NCBI GenBank assembly: GCA_947630195.1
Contig: CANRGQ010000031.1
Coordinates: 1-14,742 of the forward strand
DNA length: 14,742 nucleotides
DNA from: an uncultured Bacilli bacterium
GTDB lineage: Bacteria; Bacillota_I; Bacilli_A; RF39; UBA660
Direction: 5' to 3'
The notes under the pieces were generated by a model that was not told where the DNA came from, ran no database searches, and worked only from the letters and a program-made list of their open reading frames with translations. The position numbers and the translations under genes are program-made. Below are positions 5,805-14,356 of this stretch, one piece after another (position 1 is the first letter of the stretch; every line of letters begins with the position of its first letter).

Positions 5805-8045
5805 TTATTCATCTATTTCATCTTCCGATTTAACTAAAACTTCTCTTGGTTTACTGCCGTTTTGTGGCCCCACTATGCCTCTTGATTCTAGTAAATCAAT
5901 CATTCTAGCCGCTCTATTAAAGCCAAAACGGAATTTTCTTTGAATTAAAGATGCACTAATTTTACCAGTTGAAATAGCAAAGTCTACCACTTCATTATAC
6001 ATTGGATCATCATAGTCATCTTCGCCATTACCACTTCCAGAAGAAGAATTAGATGTTCCACTCGAAACCGTTAAATCTTCGGTATATTGAGCTTTCATTT
6101 GTTTCGTACAATAATTAATTAATTTTTCAATTTCTTCATCAGATATAAAGCAGCCTTGAATTCTTTCGGGGGTATTTTCCCCCATTGGTAAATATAACAT
6201 ATCACCTTTACCAAGAAGTTTTTCGGCACCCCCCATATCAAGGGCTGTTCTAGAGTCAATTTGACTTGCGACAGCAAAACAAATACGCGATGGAATATTT
6301 GCTTTAACAACACCCGTAATAACATTGGTTGATGGTCTTTGGGTAGCCACGATTAAATGAATACCGGCCGCTCTAGCTAGTTGCGTAATTCGCATAATCG
6401 AATTTTCGACTTCTTTAGAAGCCACTAACATTAAATCGGCAAGTTCATCAATTATTACAACCCAATAAGGCATCTTTGGCAATGGACTTTCCGGATGTTT
6501 TTTATTTTCTTTTTCAATATATTCATTATATTCATTAATTTTCTTTACTTTATGTTCGGCAAAAGTATCATAACGTCTGTCCATTTCGGCAACGACATTT
6601 TGAAGCATAATAGAGGCCTTCTTTGGGTCATTTACTACCGGACAATATAAATGAGGTGTCCCATTATAATTAGTAAGTTCAACCTTTTTAGGGTCAACCA
6701 TAATAAGTTTTACTTCATAAGGGGTATAATTCATTAAAATAGAACAAATAATGGAATTAATACATACAGATTTACCACTACCAGTAGAACCCGCTACCAA
6801 AAGGTGAGGCATCTTGGTAAGGTCAGCTACAATAGGTTTACCCATTAAGTTTTTTCCTAAAGTAATCATAATATCATATTTATTTTTAACACTTAAATTA
6901 GCTTCTAAAATTTCTCTAAATGGTACCGCACTAATTGTTTCATTAGGAATTTCCACCCCAATCGTACTTTTCCCAGGAATTGGCGCTTGAATACGCACAT
7001 CTTTGGCCGCTAAGGCTAAAGCAATTTCTTTATTAATTGATAAAATATGACTTACTTTAGTTCCAGCCGGAACACATACCTCATATTGGGTAAATGCTGG
7101 TCCTACTTGAATATTAACAACTTTAGCGGTTATTTTAAAGTCGCCTAATACTTTTTCTAATAAATCTTTATTAGCCATTATACGAGCATCATTTTCGGTT
7201 TTCTTTGGACTTTTAACCTCTTTTAAAATACTAATTGGAGGTAATTTATATTTCCCATCATTAATGGGCTCAATTACCATTGGTTCTACTTCTACTATCT
7301 CATTAGGAGATACTTCTTTATTTTTATTTTTAATATCTTCTAGTCTATTAATAACAATTTTATCATCGTGCTTAGGTTCTAGTTCTACTTCTTCATGGAC
7401 ATTCTCACTAATTTTAACTAAACCATCCTCTTCTTCAGTATCTTTACTCTCTTCTTTATTCTTTTTAATAAATCCCTTTATTTTATCTAAAACATCACTA
7501 AATGTAACATCAAATAATAAGATTAAACCCCCAATAGCCATAACAACTAAAATAACGATGGTGCCAACTCTGGCAAATAAAGCATACAAAACACTAATGG
7601 CACAAGCCCCAATTAAACCACCCCCAATAGATATGGAAGTATTACCCGTATTTAAAATTGAAGCCGCCATATCTATGGAATTAATCCGATCCATATATTG
7701 GTCAAAAGTTGTTTTTAAAATATCAGCCGGATTTTCAATTTCATTTAAAAAGGTAAAATGACTAGCCACTAAAATAACTAACATAATTAAATAAAAACCA
7801 ATTAAACGGGAAGAAAAAAACTTTGGCATCTTTCTTTTAAATATCATAAAAAGACCCACTAAAAGAAGATAGATTACAAAAACAATCCACCAAGAACCCA
7901 TTAAAAACATACCAAATTCTTTAATAAGAGTCCCAATATAACCAAAGCCAAAACCAATTATACCGACAATTGCAAGTATTAAACCGGTAAGTTCGACACT
8001 CATTCCTTTACTAGTTGCTTCTTTTGATTTTTTTCGCTTAGCCAT
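5805..8045 (-). CDS. ftsK: FtsK/SpoIIIE DNA translocase
   Basis: A 746-residue membrane-anchored double-stranded DNA pump that clears chromosome DNA through the division septum (or into the prespore). Four membrane segments fill residues about 18-180 (for example LTGLILAIVGIIGFGFGY). An acidic/basic linker covers about 190-285. The alpha/beta motor follows, with Walker A GSTGSGKS (419-426), Walker B VVIIDELAD (529-537) and LIVATQRPS (564-572). A Gly/Ser-rich spacer (about 664-673) precedes the winged-helix gamma domain (about 683-730, VVDFAISTGKISASLIQRKF), which reads polar DNA motifs in relatives. Length fits the SpoIIIE/SftA class, not the long FtsK of E. coli. The start at ATG 8043-8045 is favoured by GGTGAT upstream; the ATG at 8055-8057 would bury it. 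Its promoter shares a -35 with trmL. cotJ follows after 63 bases. Confidence 0.96.
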   Translation of the reverse strand: MAKRKKSKEATSKGMSVELTGLILAIVGIIGFGFGYIGTLIKEFGMFLMGSWWIVFVIYLLLVGLFMIFKRKMPKFFSSRLIGFYLIMLVILVASHFTFLNEIENPADILKTTFDQYMDRINSIDMAASILNTGNTSISIGGGLIGACAISVLYALFARVGTIVILVVMAIGGLILLFDVTFSDVLDKIKGFIKKNKEESKDTEEEDGLVKISENVHEEVELEPKHDDKIVINRLEDIKNKNKEVSPNEIVEVEPMVIEPINDGKYKLPPISILKEVKSPKKTENDARIMANKDLLEKVLGDFKITAKVVNIQVGPAFTQYEVCVPAGTKVSHILSINKEIALALAAKDVRIQAPIPGKSTIGVEIPNETISAVPFREILEANLSVKNKYDIMITLGKNLMGKPIVADLTKMPHLLVAGSTGSGKSVCINSIICSILMNYTPYEVKLIMVDPKKVELTNYNGTPHLYCPVVNDPKKASIMLQNVVAEMDRRYDTFAEHKVKKINEYNEYIEKENKKHPESPLPKMPYWVVIIDELADLMLVASKEVENSIMRITQLARAAGIHLIVATQRPSTNVITGVVKANIPSRICFAVASQIDSRTALDMGGAEKLLGKGDMLYLPMGENTPERIQGCFISDEEIEKLINYCTKQMKAQYTEDLTVSSGTSNSSSGSGNGEDDYDDPMYNEVVDFAISTGKISASLIQRKFRFGFNRAARMIDLLESRGIVGPQNGSKPREVLVKSEDEIDE

Positions 8046-8061
8046 TTTTATCACCATTTTA

Positions 8062-8090
8062 ATTATAAACTAGATTTTATTTTTTGACAA
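8062..8090 (-). promoter_or_regulatory. ftsK promoter
   Basis: On the minus strand: -35 TTGTCA (8085-8090), 17-nt spacer, consensus -10 TATAAT (8062-8067). Transcription would start about 10 nt before the Shine-Dalgarno. The -35 overlaps, on the opposite strand, the trmL -35. Confidence 0.75.
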
Positions 8091-8112
8091 TTAATTCTAT
8101 ATTTAATATAAT
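8084..8112 (+). promoter_or_regulatory. trmL promoter
   Basis: Perfect sigma-A promoter: -35 TTGACA (8084-8089), 17-nt spacer, -10 TATAAT (8107-8112), leading to the Shine-Dalgarno GGAGG at 8122-8126. The -35 shares five of six bases with the ftsK -35 on the other strand. Confidence 0.85.
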
Positions 8113-8131
8113 TATTTTTACGGAGGATGTT

Positions 8132-8641
8132 ATGATTAATGTTGTTTTATTTGAACCCGAAATACCTACTAATACAGGTAATATTATGCGGACTTGTATT
8201 GCTAGTCATACCCATTTACATCTAATTAAACCTCTAGGCTTTAGTTTAGATGATAAATATGTAAGAAGAAGTGGTGTTAATTACATTGATAAGTGTGAAT
8301 ATACTGTCTATGAAAATATTGAGGAATTTTTTTCTAAAAATAAAGGAGAATATTATTTTTTAACAAGATATGGTCATAAACCTCATACTTCATTTGATTA
8401 TAGTGATACATCAAAAAACATCTATTTTTTCTTTGGTAAAGAATCAACGGGTATTCCACCCAAGATTCTAAAACCTTACATTGATAGATGTTTAAGAATT
8501 CCTATGACTAGTGATGTAAGAGCCTTAAATTTATCTAATACAGTTGCTATTGTCGTTTATGAAGCCTTAAGACAACAAGGCTACCCTAACCTTTTATTTG
8601 ATGAACCTCATAAATCTAAAAATTTTATTGAAGAAAGTTAA
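8132..8641 (+). CDS. trmL: tRNA (cytidine/uridine-34 2'-O)-methyltransferase TrmL
   Basis: A 169-residue SPOUT-class methyltransferase that uses S-adenosylmethionine to methylate the ribose of the wobble base of tRNA-Leu isoacceptors. It matches TrmL over its whole length: MINVVLFEPEIPTNTGNIMR at the start, FGKESTGIP (knot loop) and RIPM..VRALNLSNTVAIVVYEALRQ near the end, which form the trefoil-knot cofactor site. The short length without an extra RNA-binding domain separates it from TrmH and RlmB. Start ATG 8132-8134 has GGAGG five bases upstream; an earlier in-frame ATG at 8084 lies in the promoter and is excluded. The downstream gene is convergent with abutting stop codons, and the terminator lies across both. 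Confidence 0.95.
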   Translation: MINVVLFEPEIPTNTGNIMRTCIASHTHLHLIKPLGFSLDDKYVRRSGVNYIDKCEYTVYENIEEFFSKNKGEYYFLTRYGHKPHTSFDYSDTSKNIYFFFGKESTGIPPKILKPYIDRCLRIPMTSDVRALNLSNTVAIVVYEALRQQGYPNLLFDEPHKSKNFIEES

Positions 8642-8656
8642 CTACTTTCTTTTTTT
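8631..8656 (+). terminator. intrinsic terminator of trmL, inside coding ends
   Basis: AAGAAAGT (8631-8638) pairs with ACTTTCTT (8644-8651) around the loop TAACT, followed by five more Ts. The 5' arm is the last codons of trmL and the 3' arm is the last codons of the convergent gene. It has a T-run on the plus strand only, so it serves trmL. Confidence 0.75.
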
Positions 8657-9523
8657 AAAGGCCACTTCATTTAAATCATTAATCATTTTCGTATCCCAAA
8701 AATCACAAGACATAATCATTTTCTTATGCATTTCAATATTAGCATCATCAATATATTTCGCATAAAAATAATTAGTTTCAACTTGTTCTATAACTTTTCT
8801 ATTTTTACAAAAAACACTTAAGTAATTTTCCACCATATCTTTTTCCTCTTTAGTACAAAAAGAACCAAGATAAAAAATAAAATAAGGAGCTAAAGTTCTT
8901 AAAACATAATTTATATTATCATTATGTAAATTTCTTTCATAAAATTCTAGAATATCTTTAACCATTGGTCTTACATCAACATCACTAGAACAAGCCAAAT
9001 TTCGTACATATAAAGGCATTAAATATATAAGGCCATAATTTCCCCAAAGATTATAAGGAGTAGGACCTAAAATATCATATATAAGAAATCCTTCAGTGTA
9101 ATAATAGACAAATTTTTCCCTTGGATTAAAAAGTTGTTCATTTTGAATAGGTTGAGGAAAAGCATTATATTTCAACCACTTATATTTGTCTTCTCCCTTT
9201 TTATAAGCCGTTAAAACTCTTTTAGTAAAACTACGAATAAACTCAAAAAATTCATTACCTAAAATAATTTGATGTTTTTTAGTATTTTCAAAACCATTCT
9301 CGGTAGGCATGGCATATCCCTTTAATATATAAGATAAAGTACCTGCTAAATACATTCCCATTAATTCTTGATTAGAATAATTAACTTCTGTAAAATTATA
9401 AACCTTTGCCCCTGATGGTTGAATTCCTATTGGAAGTTCACAAGGTTCTATTTCTTCACTTAATTCCTTATAACAACCATTTAAAAGCCATTTTTCATAT
9501 TTTTCACATTCTAATTTTGTCAT
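8642..9523 (-). CDS. uncharacterised protein, 293 residues
   Basis: I do not recognise this protein. It is 293 residues, unusually rich in Tyr, Phe and Asn, with no signal peptide and no convincing membrane helix, so it is probably cytosolic. It looks largely helical, with short hydrophobic stretches such as YGLIYLMPLYVRNLAC (about 163-178) and LAPYFIFYLGSF that may be buried helices. Cys residues are scattered (CEKYEKWLLNGC near the start, CSSDVD, FCTKEEKD), with no paired CxxC metal site. No nucleotide-binding or nuclease motif is evident. Coding character is sound: ATG 9521-9523 with GAGGTC five bases upstream, its own promoter, and use of the full strand to the trmL stop. It is monocistronic and diverges from the P-type ATPase, which says little about function. 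Confidence 0.8.
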   Translation of the reverse strand: MTKLECEKYEKWLLNGCYKELSEEIEPCELPIGIQPSGAKVYNFTEVNYSNQELMGMYLAGTLSYILKGYAMPTENGFENTKKHQIILGNEFFEFIRSFTKRVLTAYKKGEDKYKWLKYNAFPQPIQNEQLFNPREKFVYYYTEGFLIYDILGPTPYNLWGNYGLIYLMPLYVRNLACSSDVDVRPMVKDILEFYERNLHNDNINYVLRTLAPYFIFYLGSFCTKEEKDMVENYLSVFCKNRKVIEQVETNYFYAKYIDDANIEMHKKMIMSCDFWDTKMINDLNEVAFKKRK

Positions 9524-9547
9524 GTTGACCTCTTTCTTTAAGTTTCT

Positions 9548-9576
9548 ATCTTAACATAAATTAATTTAATTAACAA
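9548..9576 (-). promoter_or_regulatory. promoter of the 293-residue protein gene
   Basis: On the minus strand: -35 TTGTTA (9571-9576), 17-nt spacer, -10 TAAGAT (9548-9553), upstream of the Shine-Dalgarno GAGGTC. Confidence 0.55.
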
Positions 9577-9646
9577 TTATTTAAGAAACAATTTTTTAAT
9601 TTTGCATATATTATATATTTACTTCATATATTTTAGCGGGTGAAAT

Positions 9647-12208
9647 ATGATAAATTATAATGGTCTTAGTGAAAATGAAGTAAAAAAGCAAAGAAATCAA
9701 TATGGTACAAATGAACTTACTAAAGTTAAACAGAAAACTTTTTTTAAAATTCTTTTAGAGTCTCTAGGAGATCCTATCATTAAAATTTTACTCATTGCTT
9801 TAGGGATTAAATTACTTTTTATTTTTTCCAAGTATGATTGGTATGAAACAATAGGTATTGCCATTGCTGTTATGCTGGCTTCTTTAATTTCGACAATCTC
9901 AGAATATGGAAGCGAAGAAGCCTTCAAAAAGTTATCGGAAGAAGCTAGTAAAATAAAAGTTAAAGTTTTTAGAGATAACATTCTAAAAGAAGTAATGATT
10001 GGCGATATTGTCGTGGGAGACATTGTGAAACTTACGACTGGAGATTCGGTTCCCGCTGATGGCATCCTTATAAATGGCACCATCACTTGTAATGAGTCAT
10101 CCCTAACTGGTGAAGCTAAAGATATTAAAAAAAGTAATAATTCCACCCTTTATCGTGGTTCGGTAGTTACTTCGGGAAATGGGAAAATGCTTGTTAAAAG
10201 TGTGGGTAACAACACGGAATATGGCAAAATTTCTTTAGAAGTTCAAACGACACCACCCACATCACCTTTAAAAAAAAGATTATATGGACTAGCAAAAATA
10301 ATTAGTAAAATTGGTTATATTGGGGCTTTTGTTGTTTCACTTTCTTATCTTTTTAATAAAATAGTGATTGAAAATAACTTTGATATGGATTTAATTATTA
10401 CGACTATTACGACACCAAAGATTATTTTAAATTATTTAATTTATGCTTTAACTTTATCCGTAACCATTATAATCGTGGCTGTTCCTGAAGGGCTACCCAT
10501 GATGATTACTTTAGTCTTATCTTCCAATATGAAAAGAATGCTTAAAGATAATGTTTTAGTAAGAAAACCAATAGGTATCGAAACCAGTGGTAATTTAAAT
10601 TATTTATTAACCGATAAAACAGGTACTCTTACCAAAGGTATTTTAGAAGTAACCCATTTTATCTCGGGCGATTTAAAAACTTTTACCAAAGCCAAAGATT
10701 TAAAACGAACGAAAATATATAATGATATTTATAACTCTTTAATTTTAAATAATGAAAGTGTAATTAGTGATAACAAAGTAATCGGTGGTAACTCCACCGA
10801 TCAAGCCTTAATTAACTTTTTACCTTATCAAAATACTAATTTAAAAATAAATAAAAGAATTCCTTTTGATAGTAAAAATAAATATAGCGCTATTTATTTG
10901 GATAAAGAAATCTATTTAAAAGGAGCATCCGAAGTAATTATTCCGAAATGTACCAAATATTTAAATACTAATGGTGAAGAAAAAATTATTCTTAATTCCA
11001 AAAATATTTTAAAAGAAATAGATAAATACACTCAAAAAGGTATTCGAGTTATAACTCTTGCTAAAGGGACTAATTTAGATAATAACTTAACATTTTTAGG
11101 TTTTATTACTTTAAAAGATGAGTTAAGAAGTGAAGCTAAAGAAGGTATTAGTTTAATAAGGAATGCGGGGATTAATGTTATTATGATTACCGGTGATGCT
11201 AAAGATACGGCCAAAAATATTGCCAAAGATTGTGGCATTATTACGAGTAGTACCGATATTATTCTTACAAGTAATGAGTTAAATAAAATGGATGAAGAAG
11301 ATATTAAAAAAATAATGCCCATATTAAAAGTGGTGGCAAGAGCCCTTCCTCAAGATAAAAGTCGTTTAGTTAGCATTTTAGAAGATATGAATCTAATTGT
11401 GGGAATGACAGGCGATGGGGTTAATGATGCCCCAGCTTTAAAGAAAGCTAATGTGGGATTTGCGATGGGAAGTGGTACGGAAGTATCTAAAGAAGCCAGT
11501 GATATCGTTATTTTAGATAATAATATATTATCCATAAGTAAAGCTATTTTATATGGTAGAACTATTTTTAAAAGTATCAGACGTTTTGTTACTTATCAAT
11601 TAACCGTTAATTTTACAGCTCTATTCTTATCCATAATTGGTTCTTATATTGGGGTAAGTACCCCAATTACGATTATTCAAATGTTATGGCTTAATATGAT
11701 TATGGATACTTTTGCCGGACTTGCCTTCTCTTATGAAGCTCCATTAAAATATTATATGGAACATAAACCTAAAAGTATTAATGAACCCATTATTAATAAA
11801 TATATGTATTCCGAAATCATTTTAACAGCAACATATTCTGCTCTATTATGTATCTTATTTTTAAAACTACCAATCATAAAAGAAATTATCAGAAGTGATG
11901 AAGCACACTTCATGACTTCTTACTTTGCTCTATTTATCTTTATTGGTATCTTCAATGCTTTTAATTCCCGAACGGAAAGATTAAATATCTTATCTAATAT
12001 TACCAAAAATAAAGTCTTTATTTTCATCTTCTTGTTTATTATCATTGCTCAAATATTCTTAATTTATAATGGTGGTAATTTATTTAGAACTTATGGAATG
12101 ACTCCTTTTGAATTATTATTTGTTATTTCTATAGCATTTACTGTTATCCCCTTTGAATTTTTAAGAAAAGTAATCTTAAAAAAGAAAGGTTATAAAATTG
12201 AAGTATAA
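9647..12208 (+). CDS. calcium-type (type IIB) P-type ATPase
   Basis: An 853-residue cation pump of the P-ATPase family, most like PMCA/SERCA-type calcium exporters: ATP hydrolysis through an aspartyl phosphate drives Ca2+ out of the cytoplasm. It has an N-terminal cation-ATPase segment (GLSENEVKKQRNQYGTNEL), the A domain with LTGEA (153-157), M4 with VPEGLPM (279-285), the phosphorylation site DKTGTLT (323-329, Asp323), nucleotide-site KGASE (425-429), TGD (515-517), the hinge TGDGVNDAP (588-596), M5 with QLTVN (651-655) and M6 with NMIMD (683-687). The M4 Glu, M5 Asn, M6 Asn and M6 Asp match the single calcium site of type IIB pumps. About ten membrane helices; length is normal. One oddity: TGES is TGEA. 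The ATG has GGGTGA upstream. Only a poor promoter (TTGCAT 9602-9607, TATATT 9627-9632, 19-nt spacer) is visible. Confidence 0.93.
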   Translation: MINYNGLSENEVKKQRNQYGTNELTKVKQKTFFKILLESLGDPIIKILLIALGIKLLFIFSKYDWYETIGIAIAVMLASLISTISEYGSEEAFKKLSEEASKIKVKVFRDNILKEVMIGDIVVGDIVKLTTGDSVPADGILINGTITCNESSLTGEAKDIKKSNNSTLYRGSVVTSGNGKMLVKSVGNNTEYGKISLEVQTTPPTSPLKKRLYGLAKIISKIGYIGAFVVSLSYLFNKIVIENNFDMDLIITTITTPKIILNYLIYALTLSVTIIIVAVPEGLPMMITLVLSSNMKRMLKDNVLVRKPIGIETSGNLNYLLTDKTGTLTKGILEVTHFISGDLKTFTKAKDLKRTKIYNDIYNSLILNNESVISDNKVIGGNSTDQALINFLPYQNTNLKINKRIPFDSKNKYSAIYLDKEIYLKGASEVIIPKCTKYLNTNGEEKIILNSKNILKEIDKYTQKGIRVITLAKGTNLDNNLTFLGFITLKDELRSEAKEGISLIRNAGINVIMITGDAKDTAKNIAKDCGIITSSTDIILTSNELNKMDEEDIKKIMPILKVVARALPQDKSRLVSILEDMNLIVGMTGDGVNDAPALKKANVGFAMGSGTEVSKEASDIVILDNNILSISKAILYGRTIFKSIRRFVTYQLTVNFTALFLSIIGSYIGVSTPITIIQMLWLNMIMDTFAGLAFSYEAPLKYYMEHKPKSINEPIINKYMYSEIILTATYSALLCILFLKLPIIKEIIRSDEAHFMTSYFALFIFIGIFNAFNSRTERLNILSNITKNKVFIFIFLFIIIAQIFLIYNGGNLFRTYGMTPFELLFVISIAFTVIPFEFLRKVILKKKGYKIEV

Positions 12209-12209
12209 A

Positions 12210-12250
12210 AAAAGAAGATAATTTAGTTGTTAATTAAATTATCTTCTTTT
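12210..12250. terminator. strong bidirectional terminator between P-ATPase and clpC
   Basis: A perfect 16-bp stem, AAAAGAAGATAATTTA (12210-12225) against TAAATTATCTTCTTTT (12235-12250), with a 9-nt loop. The plus strand ends in TTTT; the minus strand runs into T7. The clpC stop codon is at the loop edge of one arm, and the other arm encodes its last codons, so a single structure ends both convergent genes. Confidence 0.9.
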
Positions 12251-14334
12251 ATTAATTTCGAAATATTTTTATAATTATCTTTTTCATAATTACTTTTATT
12301 TATAATACTTTCAATATTTTTAACTTTATGAAGTTTTAAATAATTAGTTAACTCTTCTTTGGTTAAACTTGTAAATTTTATTTCTTTATCAACTAAATCT
12401 GTAAGTTCATTAGAATCTTTATCAACTGTATTATTAAAACCTATTTTAACATTATTTACAGTGTCATCCGTAATAAAGATAATCGTATTATTAAAGTAGA
12501 TCTTTTCTCCTTTATTATCCGTTATATAACCTTCTCTTAAGATTTCTTTAATTAAATCTTTAACTCTTTCATGACATTCATTATAATTATCGAGTAAGAT
12601 AGTGGTAAAATTATTATTCTTTAAACTATTAAAGATATGTTCATCATCATACCCGACATATCCTTGAGTTGTTCCAATTAACTTATTAATATGAATTGAT
12701 GATTTATATTCTTTTAAATCAAGTCTTATAAAATTAGCATTTAAACTTTCGGCATAGATTTTGGCTAATGTACTTTTACCTAAATAAGCTGGTCCTTCTA
12801 AATATATTTTTAACATTCCCTTTTTATTTAAACAATTATCTTTAATTAACTCATTAATCTCTTTAATATATTTATCCATATTATATAATTTAGAAGATAC
12901 ATTACTTTTAATATTATCTAAACATTTTAATTTTTCTTTACTTAAAATCAAATTAGTTTTATTTTCTAAGACTTTAATAATATCTTGTTCTTTAACAACT
13001 TGTTTTTTCATCTTCGCTAAATTATTTATCTTTTTATCAATTTCTAATTCTTCACTATATATAAGTAAAGCTTTATCATAATCATTTTCTTTAATACTTT
13101 TATCTTTATCTTTTTTTAGTTTATCTAACTTCTGATATAATAATTTTCTTTCTTGTAAATTATTATTTTGGGTTTTTACTTTCGAACAAACAGAATCTAA
13201 AAAATCGATAGCTTTATCGGGATTTTTCTTATTATTAATAAACTTCCCGGTATAATAAATTATTTTATCTAAAATATTATCCGGTATGATAACATTATGA
13301 TGATTCTCATACTCTCCTTTGACTTTTAAAAGAATTTCTTTAGTTTCTTCTTTATTTGGCTCCCTTACATTAATGACTTCAAATCTTCGCATTAAAGCTT
13401 TATCCGAAGAAAAATATTTATGATATTCATAAGAAGTGGTGGCTCCGATACATTTTATTTTCCCCCGGGCTAAAGCTGGTTTAAATATATCTCCGGCAGT
13501 TATGGCTCCTTCGGCTCCCCCGGCATTAACCATGGAATGAATTTCATCAATAAATAATATAATATTGCCTTCTCTTTCTAATTCTTTAATTATCTTCGTT
13601 AATTTTTCTTCAAATTCTCCCCGATATTTAGTTCCCGATACTAAAGAGCCCATTTCTAAAGAAACAATTTTCGTATCAAATAAATTTTCGGGTACTTCTT
13701 TTCTTTCTATTCTTCTGGTTAACTCTTCCACAATCGCGGTTTTTCCCACTCCAGCATCACCGATTAAAATAGGATTATTCTTTTTCTTTCTTAAAATAGT
13801 TTCAATAATTAAATCAATTTCTTTATCTCTTCCTACCACATGTTCATTAAAATCGACCGTTTCATTTAAAAGAGTTCCTGTTTCTAATACTTCTAACTTT
13901 TTACTTACTAACTTTTGATTTTTATTTAAACTATCATAGACTTCATCAATATCTATACCCATCCCAATAATTAATCTTATCGCAATACCTTCTCCTTCTT
14001 CAAAGATGGATAAGACTAAATGTTTACTGGTAACCATGCCATTGTTATTTTCTTTCGCATTTTCCATAGCATTATTAATTACTCTTTTTAAAAGAGGCGT
14101 ATATAAATTGTATTCATTAGATTTAGTCGCACTTCCCACGACTAGTTTTAATTCTTTTTTAAAATTCTCATACGTTAAATTATAACTTTTTAAAAACTCA
14201 CTCATTTCTTTATCTAATTTTAAGATAGATAAAAGTAAGTGTTCTGTTCCCACATAAGGATGTCTTAATTCTAATCTTTCTTTTTCAGCCCCGCGAAATA
14301 TACTTGATACATGTACTCCAAAATTATTAAACAT
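12223..14334 (-). CDS. clpC: ClpC-like AAA+ unfoldase with degenerate second ATPase domain
   Basis: A 703-residue Clp/Hsp100 protein, about 100 short of typical ClpC. It has a double Clp-N domain (1-150, GTEHLLLSIL and SKHLVLSIF). D1 is complete: Walker A GDAGVGKT (192-199), pore loop KYRGEFEEKL (236-245), Walker B LFIDEIHS (260-267) and arginine finger MRRF (315-318). The short UVR-like coiled middle segment (about 393-440) is ClpC-type, not the long ClpB type. D2 is altered: Walker A is GPAYLGKS (514-521), Walker B ends LLDN (580-583) so the catalytic Glu is Asn, the usual FLNRID arginine finger reads LTDLVD, and the sensor-2 GxRxLRR region is missing. The D2 pore loop GYVGY (558-562) and an IGF tripeptide (631-633) in the ClpP-docking loop position remain. 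So D1 should supply the ATPase work and ClpP docking may persist. ATG 14332-14334 with AAGGGAGA. No CtsR or CIRCE operator seen upstream. Confidence 0.9.
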   Translation of the reverse strand: MFNNFGVHVSSIFRGAEKERLELRHPYVGTEHLLLSILKLDKEMSEFLKSYNLTYENFKKELKLVVGSATKSNEYNLYTPLLKRVINNAMENAKENNNGMVTSKHLVLSIFEEGEGIAIRLIIGMGIDIDEVYDSLNKNQKLVSKKLEVLETGTLLNETVDFNEHVVGRDKEIDLIIETILRKKKNNPILIGDAGVGKTAIVEELTRRIERKEVPENLFDTKIVSLEMGSLVSGTKYRGEFEEKLTKIIKELEREGNIILFIDEIHSMVNAGGAEGAITAGDIFKPALARGKIKCIGATTSYEYHKYFSSDKALMRRFEVINVREPNKEETKEILLKVKGEYENHHNVIIPDNILDKIIYYTGKFINNKKNPDKAIDFLDSVCSKVKTQNNNLQERKLLYQKLDKLKKDKDKSIKENDYDKALLIYSEELEIDKKINNLAKMKKQVVKEQDIIKVLENKTNLILSKEKLKCLDNIKSNVSSKLYNMDKYIKEINELIKDNCLNKKGMLKIYLEGPAYLGKSTLAKIYAESLNANFIRLDLKEYKSSIHINKLIGTTQGYVGYDDEHIFNSLKNNNFTTILLDNYNECHERVKDLIKEILREGYITDNKGEKIYFNNTIIFITDDTVNNVKIGFNNTVDKDSNELTDLVDKEIKFTSLTKEELTNYLKLHKVKNIESIINKSNYEKDNYKNISKLIKEDNLINN

Positions 14335-14356
14335 AAAATTTCTCCCTTACAATTCT

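Noticed and set aside
7264..7761. Ser/Ile-rich frame on the plus strand opposite ftsK.
   Set aside because: It is antisense to a well-supported gene, low in complexity, and has no ribosome-binding site; similar antisense frames opposite the P-ATPase and clpC were also dropped.
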